Positions 56,665-64,000 of a DNA stretch of 64,000 nucleotides are shown here, piece after piece (position 1 is the stretch's first letter; every line of letters starts with the position of its first letter). Origin of the DNA: Bacillota bacterium (GTDB lineage: Bacteria; Bacillota_E; Sulfobacillia; Sulfobacillales; JAIMBI01). Where the stretch lies: positions 31,782-95,781 of the forward strand of contig JAKARZ010000002.1 of NCBI GenBank assembly GCA_021828405.1. The letters run 5' to 3'. Made by a program: the position numbers and the translations under genes. The notes under the pieces are model-generated. The model was not told the origin of the DNA and ran no database searches. It saw only the letters and a program-made list of their open reading frames with translations.

Positions 56665-57545
56665 CGACGTATGCATTCTACCCCGGCTGCGTGGCCAAGG
56701 GTGGCGCCCCCGAACTGTATCAGGCCATGGTCGCCGTGGGCGGGAAGTTGGGGTTTTCCCTGAGTGAGCTCACCGGCGCCGCCTGCACCGGGGCCGGCGT
56801 GATCTCCGAGCGGGACCCGCTCGCGGGGGACGTCGTCAACACCCGCACCTTTGCCATGGCGGAGCAGCTGGGCCACCCCATCATGACCATCTGCAGCACC
56901 TGCACCGGCGTGATGTCCCAGGTCGCGGGTCGCGTGAACCACGACGCCGAGTACCGCAGCGAGGTGAACCAGTACCTAGCGGACGAAGGGCTCGAGTACC
57001 GGGGCACCACGGACATCAAGCACTTGCTCTGGGTGGTTGTGGAGGACTATGGGTTGGAGCGTCTGAAGGAGATGGTGGTGCGGCCGCTCTCGGGCGTCCG
57101 CTTGGCGCCGTTCTACGGCTGCTACATCGTGCGCCCCTCCTCCGTCGTGGATCCGCTCACCGCTGGCCGCGAGGGGTACTTGGAGCGCGTGATCGCCACC
57201 TTGGGGGCCGAGCCGGTGGAAGAATACCGGGGTAAGGACAAGTGCTGCGGGTTCCCGCTCTTGGAAACCAACCACAAGAGCTCGCTGGCGCTGACGGGCA
57301 AGCGGCTGGACGAGGCCCGCGACGTGTCGGCCGACGCGCTGGTAACCCCCTGCCCGCTGTGCCATCTCAATCTCGACGGCCAACAGCTGGACACACCGAG
57401 CGCGCACACCGCCCCTGCCATGCCCATTCTGCATCTGCCCCAGGCCATCGGGCTGGCGATTGGCATCAGCCCGGAGCGCCTCGGCTTGTCGCGCCACATC
57501 ATCGACACCAAAGGGTTCATAGGCAAGCTTGCGGTGGCCGGATAA
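56661..57545 (+). CDS. HdrB/SdhE-like CCG-domain subunit of a non-classical succinate dehydrogenase
   Basis: A 294-residue protein with two cysteine-rich (CCG) domains. The first is diverged (GAACTGAGVISERDPL, TICSTCTGVMSQVAGRV). The second is canonical (APFYGCYIVRP, DKCCGFPLLETNH, TPCPLCHLNLDG). This is the heterodisulfide reductase B fold found as SdhE in the archaeal-type (type E) quinone reductases. There are no haem-binding membrane helices, so electron transfer to quinone is expected through this subunit. It starts inside the sdhB stop. No sdhF-like gene follows. Confidence 0.92.
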   Translation: MTTYAFYPGCVAKGGAPELYQAMVAVGGKLGFSLSELTGAACTGAGVISERDPLAGDVVNTRTFAMAEQLGHPIMTICSTCTGVMSQVAGRVNHDAEYRSEVNQYLADEGLEYRGTTDIKHLLWVVVEDYGLERLKEMVVRPLSGVRLAPFYGCYIVRPSSVVDPLTAGREGYLERVIATLGAEPVEEYRGKDKCCGFPLLETNHKSSLALTGKRLDEARDVSADALVTPCPLCHLNLDGQQLDTPSAHTAPAMPILHLPQAIGLAIGISPERLGLSRHIIDTKGFIGKLAVAG

Positions 57546-57558
57546 CCACGTCCCTCGT

Positions 57559-57593
57559 GCGCCACGACCAACGGACGGGCTTGGTCGTGGCGC
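57559..57593 (+). terminator. strong hairpin terminator after the sdh operon
   Basis: GCGCCACGACCAA and TTGGTCGTGGCGC form a perfect 13-bp stem with a 9-base loop, 14 bp after the stop of the HdrB-like gene. It is followed by TACGTTT. It closes the sdhA-sdhB-HdrB transcript. Confidence 0.8.
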
Positions 57594-57717
57594 TACGTTT
57601 GCGGCTCCATGATCCTCGCCCGCCTACACCCATGACTGCACCATGCATTCTATTTCGCCGTGAATCCGCTTGCACTCCATGACCTGGGATGCTAGACTGC
57701 TCTCACGAGGTGATGCC

Positions 57718-57975
57718 ATGGGACAGCTGACCATCCGAAGCGTGCCCGAAGATGTCGTGCAGGCGCTCCGGACCGAGGCGAGTCACCGCCGTACCAGCCT
57801 CAACGCCGTTGTGTGTCAGGCCCTCGCCGACCATGTCGCGCGACAGCGTCGCCTGAAGGACCTCCAGGCCGTGTTGCCCCAGTTGGATGCTGTACGCCAC
57901 GACATTCTGGTCGGTCATGCCATGGAGCCCACCACAGATAGCACGTCCCTGATCCGGAAGGACCGATCCCGGTGA
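57718..57975 (+). CDS. vapB: VapB/FitA-like antitoxin
   Basis: An 85-residue ribbon-helix-helix DNA-binding protein: MGQLTIRSVPEDVVQALRTE, then ASHRRTSLNAVVCQALADHV. The C-terminal tail should bind the toxin. Antitoxins of this type repress their own operon and neutralise a PIN-domain RNase. ATG 57718 is preceded by GAGGTGATGCC. The toxin gene starts 19 bp after its stop. Confidence 0.88.
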   Translation: MGQLTIRSVPEDVVQALRTEASHRRTSLNAVVCQALADHVARQRRLKDLQAVLPQLDAVRHDILVGHAMEPTTDSTSLIRKDRSR

Positions 57976-57994
57976 CCGCGTGAGGCACGATAAC

Positions 57995-58438
57995 ATGCCA
58001 GCCATGGTGCTCGATGCATCGTGTGGGGTGAAGTGGGCGCTGCCGGAGGTGGGGTCGAGCGCCGCCCGTGAATTGGTGGCCGCCTATGCGTCGGGCCGCG
58101 TCGATCTGTGGGCGCCTGACCTTTACGTGGCAGAGGTAGCCAACATCGTGTGGAAAAAGTGCCACCTTCTCCGCGAGTTGACCCCGGAGGACGCAGCGCG
58201 GGCACTCGCCGCCTTGCTGGCCACCCTGCCCGAATTGGCCGCGTCGTCCATGTTGGCGGCTCAGGCTCTCCAGCTCGGGCTGAAGCTCGGGATCTCCACG
58301 TATGACGCGTTGTATGCAACGCTAGCGCTCCAGTTGGGCTGCCCCTTGGTCACCGAGGACCAGAGACTGCTGGAGCGCGCCGCGCCGGTCCTGGGCCGGG
58401 TGTTTCCGCTCTCAGAGGCCGTGGCGCGGATAGGGTAA
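57995..58438 (+). CDS. vapC: VapC-type PIN-domain toxin
   Basis: A 147-residue PIN-domain RNase. The acidic residues are in VLDASCGVKWAL (Asp), LYVAEVANIVWKK (Glu), LGISTYDALYATLALQLG (Asp) and PLVTEDQRLLER (Asp), the usual four metal ligands. VapC enzymes cut tRNA or rRNA loops. ATG 57995 follows GAGG; ATG 58004 is an alternative. Its 3' end overlaps a minus-strand gene by 178 bp. Confidence 0.92.
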   Translation: MPAMVLDASCGVKWALPEVGSSAARELVAAYASGRVDLWAPDLYVAEVANIVWKKCHLLRELTPEDAARALAALLATLPELAASSMLAAQALQLGLKLGISTYDALYATLALQLGCPLVTEDQRLLERAAPVLGRVFPLSEAVARIG

Positions 58439-58728
58439 GTCACTTTACCGGTAAGATGCAGCCGACTGACCGTCGCGAACCAAAGACGTTCCCAGTGCCA
58501 CGCCAAAAGGACAAAGCCCGACGCGCCCCAGTACCAGGTCATTCCCGCCAGGGTTTCGTAGCGCGCCAGCAGAGCCGCTCCCGCCACGTACGCACGAAGT
58601 TGCCAGCGCGGCCACCGCCGCCAGCGACGCCACCCCCAGTAAAGCCACAGGACCCCGGCCACAGCCACCGCGCCATCGTGGAGCCAATAGGGCTCCGCGT
58701 ACCGGAGCATGGGCAAGGCGTGCCGCAT
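58261..58728 (-). CDS. small membrane protein overlapping vapC in antisense
   Basis: I do not recognise a family. ATG 58728 has an excellent ribosome site (AGGAGGGACAGCG). The first 100 residues hold two to three hydrophobic segments (GAVAVAGVLWLYWGW, YVAGAALLARY, MTWYWGASGFVLLAWHW) with basic loops. The last 55 residues are encoded within vapC on the opposite strand and look like shadow sequence, so the gene may have lost its true stop. A palindrome at 58792-58806 lies upstream, between this gene and the divergent HesB-like gene. Confidence 0.5.
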   Translation of the reverse strand: MRHALPMLRYAEPYWLHDGAVAVAGVLWLYWGWRRWRRWPRWQLRAYVAGAALLARYETLAGMTWYWGASGFVLLAWHWERLWFATVSRLHLTGKVTYPIRATASESGNTRPRTGAARSSSLWSSVTKGQPNWSASVAYNASYVEIPSFSPSWRA

Positions 58729-58791
58729 CGCTGTCCCTCCTACTCGCATCCTCGCGCTGGCCACGGCATCCGGTTGCGTCCGCCGCCTCGC

Positions 58792-58806
58792 GTGGTATCA
58801 TACCAC
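58792..58806. promoter_or_regulatory. 15-bp perfect palindrome in a divergent promoter region
   Basis: GTGGTAT-C-ATACCAC is a perfect inverted repeat with a one-base centre, midway between the minus-strand membrane gene and the plus-strand HesB-like gene. It resembles a dimeric repressor site and has the same one-base-centre layout as the wrbA palindrome, with the shared core GGTAT/ATACC. Confidence 0.55.
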
Positions 58807-58886
58807 CGAAGTGCATGTAGCTTTTGGACGGGCCTGCGCCACGTCACGTGAGGCGGCCTGGACAGGCTCCAAAGGGAGGCGAGACC

Positions 58887-59195
58887 ATGTCCATCGCACT
58901 GACCGTGACGCCGGCTGCGGAGCGCGCTTTCGGCGATCTGGCCGAAGACCGCGGAGCTACGCTGGTTCGGGTGTGGGCGGGCCAGGCCTGTGGGTGCGGC
59001 CGGATTGGCTACAAGATGGCGCTCGAGGAAGCGGCGAACTCCGAGGACGCCATCATTCCGGCAGGCGTCATCAAGCTGGTGGTGAGCCCGGATTCTGCTC
59101 CCCATCTTGAGGGAGGCACCATCGACTACAGTGAGGACCCCATGTACGCAGGATTCACCATCAACAATCCCAACGCGAAGTCGGGCTGCGGCTGA
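58887..59195 (+). CDS. HesB/IscA-like protein with altered cysteine pattern
   Basis: A 102-residue protein of the A-type iron-sulfur carrier fold: LTVTPAAERAFGDLAE, LVRVWAGQACGCGRIGYKMA, VIKLVVSPDSAPHLEGGTID and GFTINNPNAKSGCG. Classical carriers have one mid-protein Cys and a C-terminal CxC. Here two cysteines lie mid-protein (ACGCG) and only one at the end (SGCG). It may bind a cluster in a different way or not at all. ATG 58887 has GGGAGGCGAGACC. A clear terminator follows. Confidence 0.85.
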   Translation: MSIALTVTPAAERAFGDLAEDRGATLVRVWAGQACGCGRIGYKMALEEAANSEDAIIPAGVIKLVVSPDSAPHLEGGTIDYSEDPMYAGFTINNPNAKSGCG

Positions 59196-59231
59196 GGGCA
59201 CTGACGAGCCGATCGGTCGACCGGCCTTGTG

Positions 59232-59259
59232 GCGGCGGTTCGCGAGAACCGCCGCTTTT
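59232..59259 (+). terminator. Rho-independent terminator of the HesB-like gene
   Basis: GCGGCGGTTC and GAACCGCCGC form a perfect 10-bp stem with a GCGA tetraloop, followed by TTTT. It lies between convergent genes (ends at 59195 and 59271) and may also act for the flippase gene. Confidence 0.9.
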
Positions 59260-59270
59260 GCTTCCCCATG

Positions 59271-60551
59271 CTATCTGTCCGCCGCCGCCAGCGCGGGCCG
59301 AGGCCGCCGCCACTCCAGCCAGCCGACGGACCCCAGGACGGCGGCCAGGATCAGGGCCATCACCCATACCGTTCGCACGATGAGCGGGTCCAGTCGGTGG
59401 CTTGTCCACAGCAGGGCCATCCACACGAAAAAGCCGGCGGCCGCCGCCAGCGTGGGGAGGCGCCAGTTCTGCGCCGCCCCGTAGTAGAGGCCGACCAGGA
59501 TCCCCGACTGCATGGTCATGGCGGCGGTGTACACGACCAGCATCGGGAGCATGGGAAGAAAACGCGGGCCCAGCATCAGTGAGATGGCCAAATGCCCCGC
59601 CGCCAAGTACGTAAGGACGCCCAGGGCGCCCAGCACACCCACCAGGAGGATGGAGCGCACGAGGTAGTGGCGCGCCCGCACGGGATCGCGCTGGGCACTG
59701 GACAGCAGCACGGTTCCCACCGCCCCCGCGAAAAAGACCGGCGCGCGACCCATCGTGGCCAGCCCGCTGTAGTACCCTGCCGCCCGCGGCGGGAGGCCGT
59801 GCTTGGCCACCAGCACATCCGTGCTGGTCAGCAGCAGCGCAAGGACGCCCACGCCGCCCGCGTTGACCAAGCCCGTGAAGTGCGGGAGCCCCTGACGCCG
59901 GGCCCACTGCACCGCGCGCCGCACGCCGCACCACGACACCAGCAGATCAATGAGGGCCGTCACGGGCCCGAAGGCAATCAGCCCTGTGAGGCCGAGCCGC
60001 CCCGCGTAAGTGACGAAAGCCCCAAGCGTGCGGGTCAGCGCGTCCAGCGTGGTGAGCGCACCCACCCATCCGAAACTCGCCGCCCACTGCAGGATCCCGT
60101 CAAAGGCGCCGTACGCCAAGGCCGGGATCACGGTGAGGCCCGCAATCACCACCAGGTCGGCCGGCAGGTGAAATAGCTGCGCGATTGGCCCCGCAACAGC
60201 AAACAGAGCCAACCACACCACCAGCCCCGCCCCGACCCAGCCAGCGGCGTGGCGCATGACTTCCTGAGGGCTCGCCCCGCGTCGCGTGTACACCAGGCTG
60301 ATCACAGACACCGGCGCCTGCAGCAAAAGCGCCAGCGTGCCCAGCGCGGACAGCGTGCCATAGTTCACGGGGCCCAGCATGCGGGCCACCACGACGTGAT
60401 ACAGCGCGTTAAAAACGCCGGCGGCAAGGCCGGCGCCGTTCATCAGCAGGTTGTCTCGCCAAAACCGCGGCTTCTCCGATCCGGCCCCCTCCCCTCCGGG
60501 ACGTCGGCGACCCCGTTCTCGTTCGTCACCTGGCGCCGGGATCCCTGCCAA
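59271..60551 (-). CDS. polysaccharide flippase-type membrane protein (MOP superfamily)
   Basis: A 426-residue polytopic protein with about 12-14 helices. The start of the conserved domain is FWRDNLLMNGAGLAAGVFNA, then HVVVARMLGPVNYGTLSAL, the signature of oligosaccharide or capsule flippases. It should move lipid-linked sugars outward. The start is unclear: TTG 60551 opens the frame and the first 30 residues are low-complexity and charged. It lies 45 bp downstream of the GH18 lipoprotein gene. The substrate is unknown. Confidence 0.85.
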   Translation of the reverse strand: MAGIPAPGDERERGRRRPGGEGAGSEKPRFWRDNLLMNGAGLAAGVFNALYHVVVARMLGPVNYGTLSALGTLALLLQAPVSVISLVYTRRGASPQEVMRHAAGWVGAGLVVWLALFAVAGPIAQLFHLPADLVVIAGLTVIPALAYGAFDGILQWAASFGWVGALTTLDALTRTLGAFVTYAGRLGLTGLIAFGPVTALIDLLVSWCGVRRAVQWARRQGLPHFTGLVNAGGVGVLALLLTSTDVLVAKHGLPPRAAGYYSGLATMGRAPVFFAGAVGTVLLSSAQRDPVRARHYLVRSILLVGVLGALGVLTYLAAGHLAISLMLGPRFLPMLPMLVVYTAAMTMQSGILVGLYYGAAQNWRLPTLAAAAGFFVWMALLWTSHRLDPLIVRTVWVMALILAAVLGSVGWLEWRRPRPALAAADR

Positions 60552-60596
60552 GCGGGTGCTGGGATGCGGCCGCCCTCGGGAATGTGCGGGTGGGCC

Positions 60597-61655
60597 CTAC
60601 GTCTTCGGCCGCGTGGCTGCCGTGGTGGCTGGCGCCTTCGCCGGGGGCGCGCCCATCGCTTTTTCGACCAGCGCCAAGGCGGGTCCCGTCTGATACCCCA
60701 GTCGCCAGATACCCACACCGCGGAGATGCTTGGACTGAGCGAGCGCGATCTTGGCCGCCAACCCCTGGGGACTCTCGTACCAGAAGACATAGCGCGTCCC
60801 GCTACTTCCGGTGTACGTCCCCGTCATTTCCTGGTCCACCGCGTTGTACGTCGCATGGGCGGACGCCGCCGGGGGAATCGCGCTGAGCGGCAGGGTCGTC
60901 GCCTGGGTGGACCCGGCGACCCATCGGTAGCCGTAGAACGCGAGCCCCAGGTCGACCTTGGACGCGGGGGCGACCGACAGCAGGCGAGCGAGCCGCGCCT
61001 TGACCCAGCTCGTAGCGGCCACCGGACCGGCCGCGCTGCCGGAGTCGTGCTGGTCGTATGACATTAAGACGTACGCGGTCAGATCGGGGGTCATCGCTGG
61101 GTAGTCATACGCGCCGCCCGAGGCGGGCACCAAGTCGAGATAGAGCCGCCGACCCCCAGACGGAAGCCAGTCATGCAGATCGATCACGAAGGCGGCCAGG
61201 TCCGCCTTGTATGCGACGACCGCCGGTTCGAAGTCCAGGTTGACCCCTGCATAGTGATGGGTTCGCACGAGGGCCGACAGGGTCTTGGCCACCGCGAGCC
61301 GACCCGCCACCGACGCGAGAAACGCCGGCGGACCTGCGAGGTTGACGATCGGGACCGTCGGCCAGTGCTGGGCCGCAGCTGCGCTGGCCGCGGCCGCATC
61401 CACGTGCGACCCGAGACTGCCGTTGGGGTTGAGGGTGTACCAGAGGGGCGAGAAGACGGTGATGGCACGGGGATATTTGCTGGCCAGGGCCAGACCCGTG
61501 TGAGAGCCGTTCGCCCAGAACCCCACCGATTCCGTCAGACGGCCGCCGCCCGTCGGGGTGGGCTTGGCCACCCCGCGCGGGGCGCCACAAGCCGACAGGC
61601 CAGCCAGCATCAGCATGCTGCCCGCAGCCACCACCCGCCGCTGCCACCGCTGCAC
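60597..61655 (-). CDS. GH18-family lipoprotein, spore-wall hydrolase-like
   Basis: A 352-residue lipoprotein. The signal peptide ends in the lipobox LAGLSACG, with the Cys near residue 22. The GH18 barrel contains YAGVNLDFEPAVV, carrying the catalytic Glu, LTAYVLMSYDQHDSG and VDLGLAFYGYRWVAG. It ends with GVGIWRLGYQTGPALALVE, as in SleL-type cortex glycosidases. GTG 61655 has GAGGTGATGGC upstream. It is a paralogue of the protein at 22030-23082, with a lipid anchor in place of a membrane helix. Confidence 0.88.
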   Translation of the reverse strand: MQRWQRRVVAAGSMLMLAGLSACGAPRGVAKPTPTGGGRLTESVGFWANGSHTGLALASKYPRAITVFSPLWYTLNPNGSLGSHVDAAAASAAAAQHWPTVPIVNLAGPPAFLASVAGRLAVAKTLSALVRTHHYAGVNLDFEPAVVAYKADLAAFVIDLHDWLPSGGRRLYLDLVPASGGAYDYPAMTPDLTAYVLMSYDQHDSGSAAGPVAATSWVKARLARLLSVAPASKVDLGLAFYGYRWVAGSTQATTLPLSAIPPAASAHATYNAVDQEMTGTYTGSSGTRYVFWYESPQGLAAKIALAQSKHLRGVGIWRLGYQTGPALALVEKAMGAPPAKAPATTAATRPKT

Positions 61656-61713
61656 GCCATCACCTCGGAGGCAGTATCCCACCGCCTTCCGTCGTCATGC
61701 GGCGCCATCCCGG

Positions 61714-62496
61714 TTACCGGCGCAAGCGCTGCAGCTCCCCCAGCAGCCGGTCGTTCAACACGCGAATGTGTGTGCCCTTCATCCCCAGGGACCGTGACTC
61801 GATCACGCCCGCACTCTCGAATTTGCGCAGCGCGTTCACGATCACCGACCGCGTGATGCCCACCCGATCCGCGATCTTGGAGGCAACCACCAGGCCCTCC
61901 TCGCCATCCAGCGCATCAAAGATGTGCTGAACCGCCTCCAGCTCCGAGTAGGACAGGGTGCCTACCGCCACCTTGACCGCCGCCCGCCGTCGGGCCTCTT
62001 CTTCAATCTCTTCGGACCGGCCGCGGATCATCTCCATGGCGACGATTGTGGCGGCGTACTCGGCAAGCAGCAGGTCTTGCTCATCAAACGCGCGCCCAAA
62101 GCGCGAAATCACCAGCGTCCCCAGGCGGTCTCCAGCCCCGTTGATCGGGATGAGCGTCGAAATCTTATTTTCGTAGATGCAGGCGCGCTCGTGGAAAAAC
62201 ACGCAGCGGCGCGCTTCCTGAGAAATATTGGCCGACGTTTCCTCCACCTTGAGCAGGCCGTTGGTATACGGCACGGGAAAGGACTTCTTGCCCAAGACCT
62301 CCTGAAGCATGATGCTGCATTCGAACGAATCCAGCAACGCGTAGCCCAGCACCCCCCCGGTGCGTGTGACCAAGTACACGTTGGCCTCGATGAGGTCCGA
62401 CATCATTTCGGCCATTTGCTCGTAGTCCACGGTCCGACCCGCGTTTTTTTGCAAAAGCTGGTTGAGTTTGCGCGTCTTGTCCAACAAGTCCAGCAT
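61714..62496 (-). CDS. codY: CodY global nutrient regulator
   Basis: A 260-residue repressor. The N-terminal GAF domain binds branched-chain amino acids (NQLLQKNAGRTVDYEQMAEM, EANVYLVTRTGGVLGYALLD). The C-terminal winged helix contains VASKIADRVGITRSVIVNAL and FESAGVIESRSLGMKGTHIR. Length and both domains are normal. It represses amino-acid uptake, sporulation and competence genes when nutrients are present. ATG 62496 is preceded by AAGGGAGACGG. It follows hslU, the same order as in Bacillus (clpQ-clpY-codY). Confidence 0.97.
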   Translation of the reverse strand: MLDLLDKTRKLNQLLQKNAGRTVDYEQMAEMMSDLIEANVYLVTRTGGVLGYALLDSFECSIMLQEVLGKKSFPVPYTNGLLKVEETSANISQEARRCVFFHERACIYENKISTLIPINGAGDRLGTLVISRFGRAFDEQDLLLAEYAATIVAMEMIRGRSEEIEEEARRRAAVKVAVGTLSYSELEAVQHIFDALDGEEGLVVASKIADRVGITRSVIVNALRKFESAGVIESRSLGMKGTHIRVLNDRLLGELQRLRR

Positions 62497-62597
62497 GCAA
62501 TCCGTCTCCCTTCGGTGCCGCTACCAGGCACCGTCGAGAATTATACCGCAATCCCCCGGCCCGGACGCAACAATTCTGAACATCCTCGCATCGGACG

Positions 62598-64000
62598 CTA
62601 CAAAATGTAGCGTGACGTGTCGTGGCCCTCGGAAATGGTTTTCAGCCGCTGGTCCACGTACGCCACCGTCACGGTCACGGTCTGCCCTGACAGGGAGGGC
62701 GCGTGATAGCTCACATCTTCCAGCACCCGCTCCAAGATCGTCGCCAGGCGCCGTGCCCCGATGTTCTCGACGTCGCGGTTCACCTGGGCGGCGTAGCGTG
62801 CCATCGCGGCCACGGCGTCTTCCTCGAACACCAGCGTAACCCCCTCCGTGGCCAGGAGCTTGATGTACTGCTCCACGAGAGCGTGGCGCGGCTGGGTGAG
62901 AATGCGCATAAAGTCCGCCTCGGTGAGGGCGTCCAACTCTACGCGGATGGGGAAGCGCCCCTGCAGCTCCGGCATCAGGTCGGATGGTTTGGCCACGTGA
63001 AAGGCCCCGGCCGCCACAAACAACATGTGGTCGGTCTTCACGGGGCCATATTTCGTCACCACCGTGGATCCTTCCACGATAGGCAGAATGTCGCGCTGCA
63101 CTCCTTCGCGCGAGACGTCGGCGCCATAACCGCGCTGAGACTGCGCCACCTTGTCCAACTCGTCAATGAAGACAATGCCGTGCTGCTCCGCCCGCTCGAC
63201 GGCTTCCGCCTGCGCCGACTCGGGGTCGATGAGTTTCTCGGCTTCTTCGTCGGTCAGCACAGCCCGGGCTTCCGCCACCGTCATGCGGCGCCGCTTCGTC
63301 CGATGCGGCATCAGCCCTGACAGCATTTCTCCCAGGTTCATCTGCATGGCGTCCTGGCCCCCCACCCCCATGAGCGCCGGCACCGGCGGCTCGTCCTTCA
63401 CCTCCACCTCGACGACGGCATCCTCCATCGCGCGTGCGCGCACGGCTTCCCGCAGCTTACGGCGGCGCTCGATGGCGCTCGACGACTCTATCGGATCGGG
63501 CCCTGGCTCCCCGTCTTCGGCATCCGCCTCCGAGGGAGCGGATGAACCCCCGAACCAGGCTTCCCAGGGCGCCTTGGCGGGGGTGGCGCGCCGCGGTCGC
63601 GGGGCCAACGCAGCCACGATGCGCTCCTCCGCCGCGCGCTCGGCCCGGTCACGGACCGCGCGCCGCCGCTCCTCCCGCACCATCCGGACGCTCACGTCGA
63701 CCAGGTCGCGGATCATGGCGTCGACGTCCCGGCCTACGTACCCCACCTCGGTGAACTTCGTGGCCTCGACTTTGATGAACGGCGCCTGCACCATCTTGGC
63801 CAGCCGGCGGGCAATCTCGGTCTTGCCTACCCCCGTCGGCCCAATCATCAGGATGTTCTTGGGGTAGACGTCCTCCTGCCACTCGCCCGGCAGCTGACTG
63901 CGGCGCCACCGGTGTCGCAGCGCACTCGCGACGGCGCGCTTGGCGGCGCTCTGACCCACGATGAATCGGTCCAGCTCGGCGACAATGGATTCGGGCGTCA
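62598..64000 (-). CDS. hslU: HslU (ClpY) protease ATPase, start one base beyond the window
   Basis: About 467 residues of the ATPase that unfolds proteins for the HslV (ClpQ) peptidase. At the right edge the minus strand reads TPESIVAELDRFIVGQS, preceded by TG at the last two positions, so the ATG's first base is position 64001. Walker A is MIGPTGVGKTEIARRLAK, the pore loop GYVGRDVD, Walker B GIVFIDELDKVAQ, and sensor/Arg-finger ELQGRFPIRVEL. The C-terminus ends YIL, as needed to dock in HslV. The I-domain (about 110-230) has an acidic insert (SEADAEDGEPGPDP). Confidence 0.97.
   Translation of the reverse strand, partial: TPESIVAELDRFIVGQSAAKRAVASALRHRWRRSQLPGEWQEDVYPKNILMIGPTGVGKTEIARRLAKMVQAPFIKVEATKFTEVGYVGRDVDAMIRDLVDVSVRMVREERRRAVRDRAERAAEERIVAALAPRPRRATPAKAPWEAWFGGSSAPSEADAEDGEPGPDPIESSSAIERRRKLREAVRARAMEDAVVEVEVKDEPPVPALMGVGGQDAMQMNLGEMLSGLMPHRTKRRRMTVAEARAVLTDEEAEKLIDPESAQAEAVERAEQHGIVFIDELDKVAQSQRGYGADVSREGVQRDILPIVEGSTVVTKYGPVKTDHMLFVAAGAFHVAKPSDLMPELQGRFPIRVELDALTEADFMRILTQPRHALVEQYIKLLATEGVTLVFEEDAVAAMARYAAQVNRDVENIGARRLATILERVLEDVSYHAPSLSGQTVTVTVAYVDQRLKTISEGHDTSRYIL

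Overview
The window is GC-rich DNA (roughly two thirds G+C by eye) with the gene set of an endospore-forming Firmicute. It carries prkA, pdaB, spoVK, a LysM/SleB-type cortex hydrolase, two GH18 spore-peptidoglycan hydrolase-like proteins, ynbB, codY next to hslU, and the linked sets cinA-recA-recX-ymdB and mutS-mutL-miaA. The frequent GTG/TTG starts, a non-classical SdhA-SdhB-HdrB-like succinate dehydrogenase, a DsrE-family protein and beta-oxidation genes suggest a Sulfobacillus- or Symbiobacterium-like lineage. That placement is inference.

Layout. 1-2.2 kb: the 3' end of a large serine recombinase gene stops 29 bp before the 3' two thirds of prkA. The junction is a perfect 7-bp dyad with a CA centre, which looks like a recombination site. 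This may be a skin-like intervening element in a sporulation gene. 2.4-5.7 kb: LigB-type dioxygenase, Dabb protein, LON-domain protein and an ISL3-like transposase remnant. 5.7-14.2 kb: acyl-CoA dehydrogenase, asnS, RodZ-like, wrbA, D-Ala-D-Ala carboxypeptidase, dapB, pdaB and an MFS transporter. 14.2-14.9 kb: a dead IS630 element. 14.97-23.1 kb: cinA, DEAD-box helicase, recA, recX, an unknown gene, ymdB, dipeptidase and a GH18 protein. 23.1-27.1 kb (minus): S41-like peptidase, DedA and a tandem nitrilase pair, one of which looks catalytically dead. 27.2-37.6 kb: Ppx/GppA-like, mutS, mutL, miaA, cortex hydrolase, spoVK, GTPase, ynbB and lexA. 37.8-47.4 kb: CPBP protease, an acyl-CoA dehydrogenase/SCP2/thiolase operon, an ECF sigma module with a propeller protein, CDF transporter, yajQ, fur and MFS. 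47.4-53.8 kb: a decaying region with a second ECF sigma/anti-sigma pair, a MetE-like enzyme, a DsrE protein and at least two clear pseudogenes. 53.9-64 kb: sdhABE, vapBC, a small membrane gene, a HesB-like protein, a flippase, a GH18 lipoprotein, codY and hslU (which starts one base beyond the right edge).

How the genes connect. DNA repair and SOS functions (recA, recX, lexA, mutSL, cinA), sporulation and germination wall enzymes, and fatty-acid and central carbon metabolism dominate. Several genes are translationally coupled by GTGA, ATGA or TGATG overlaps. Two genes (lexA and the sigma-linked propeller gene) appear to lack a canonical start codon where a strong ribosome binding site predicts one.
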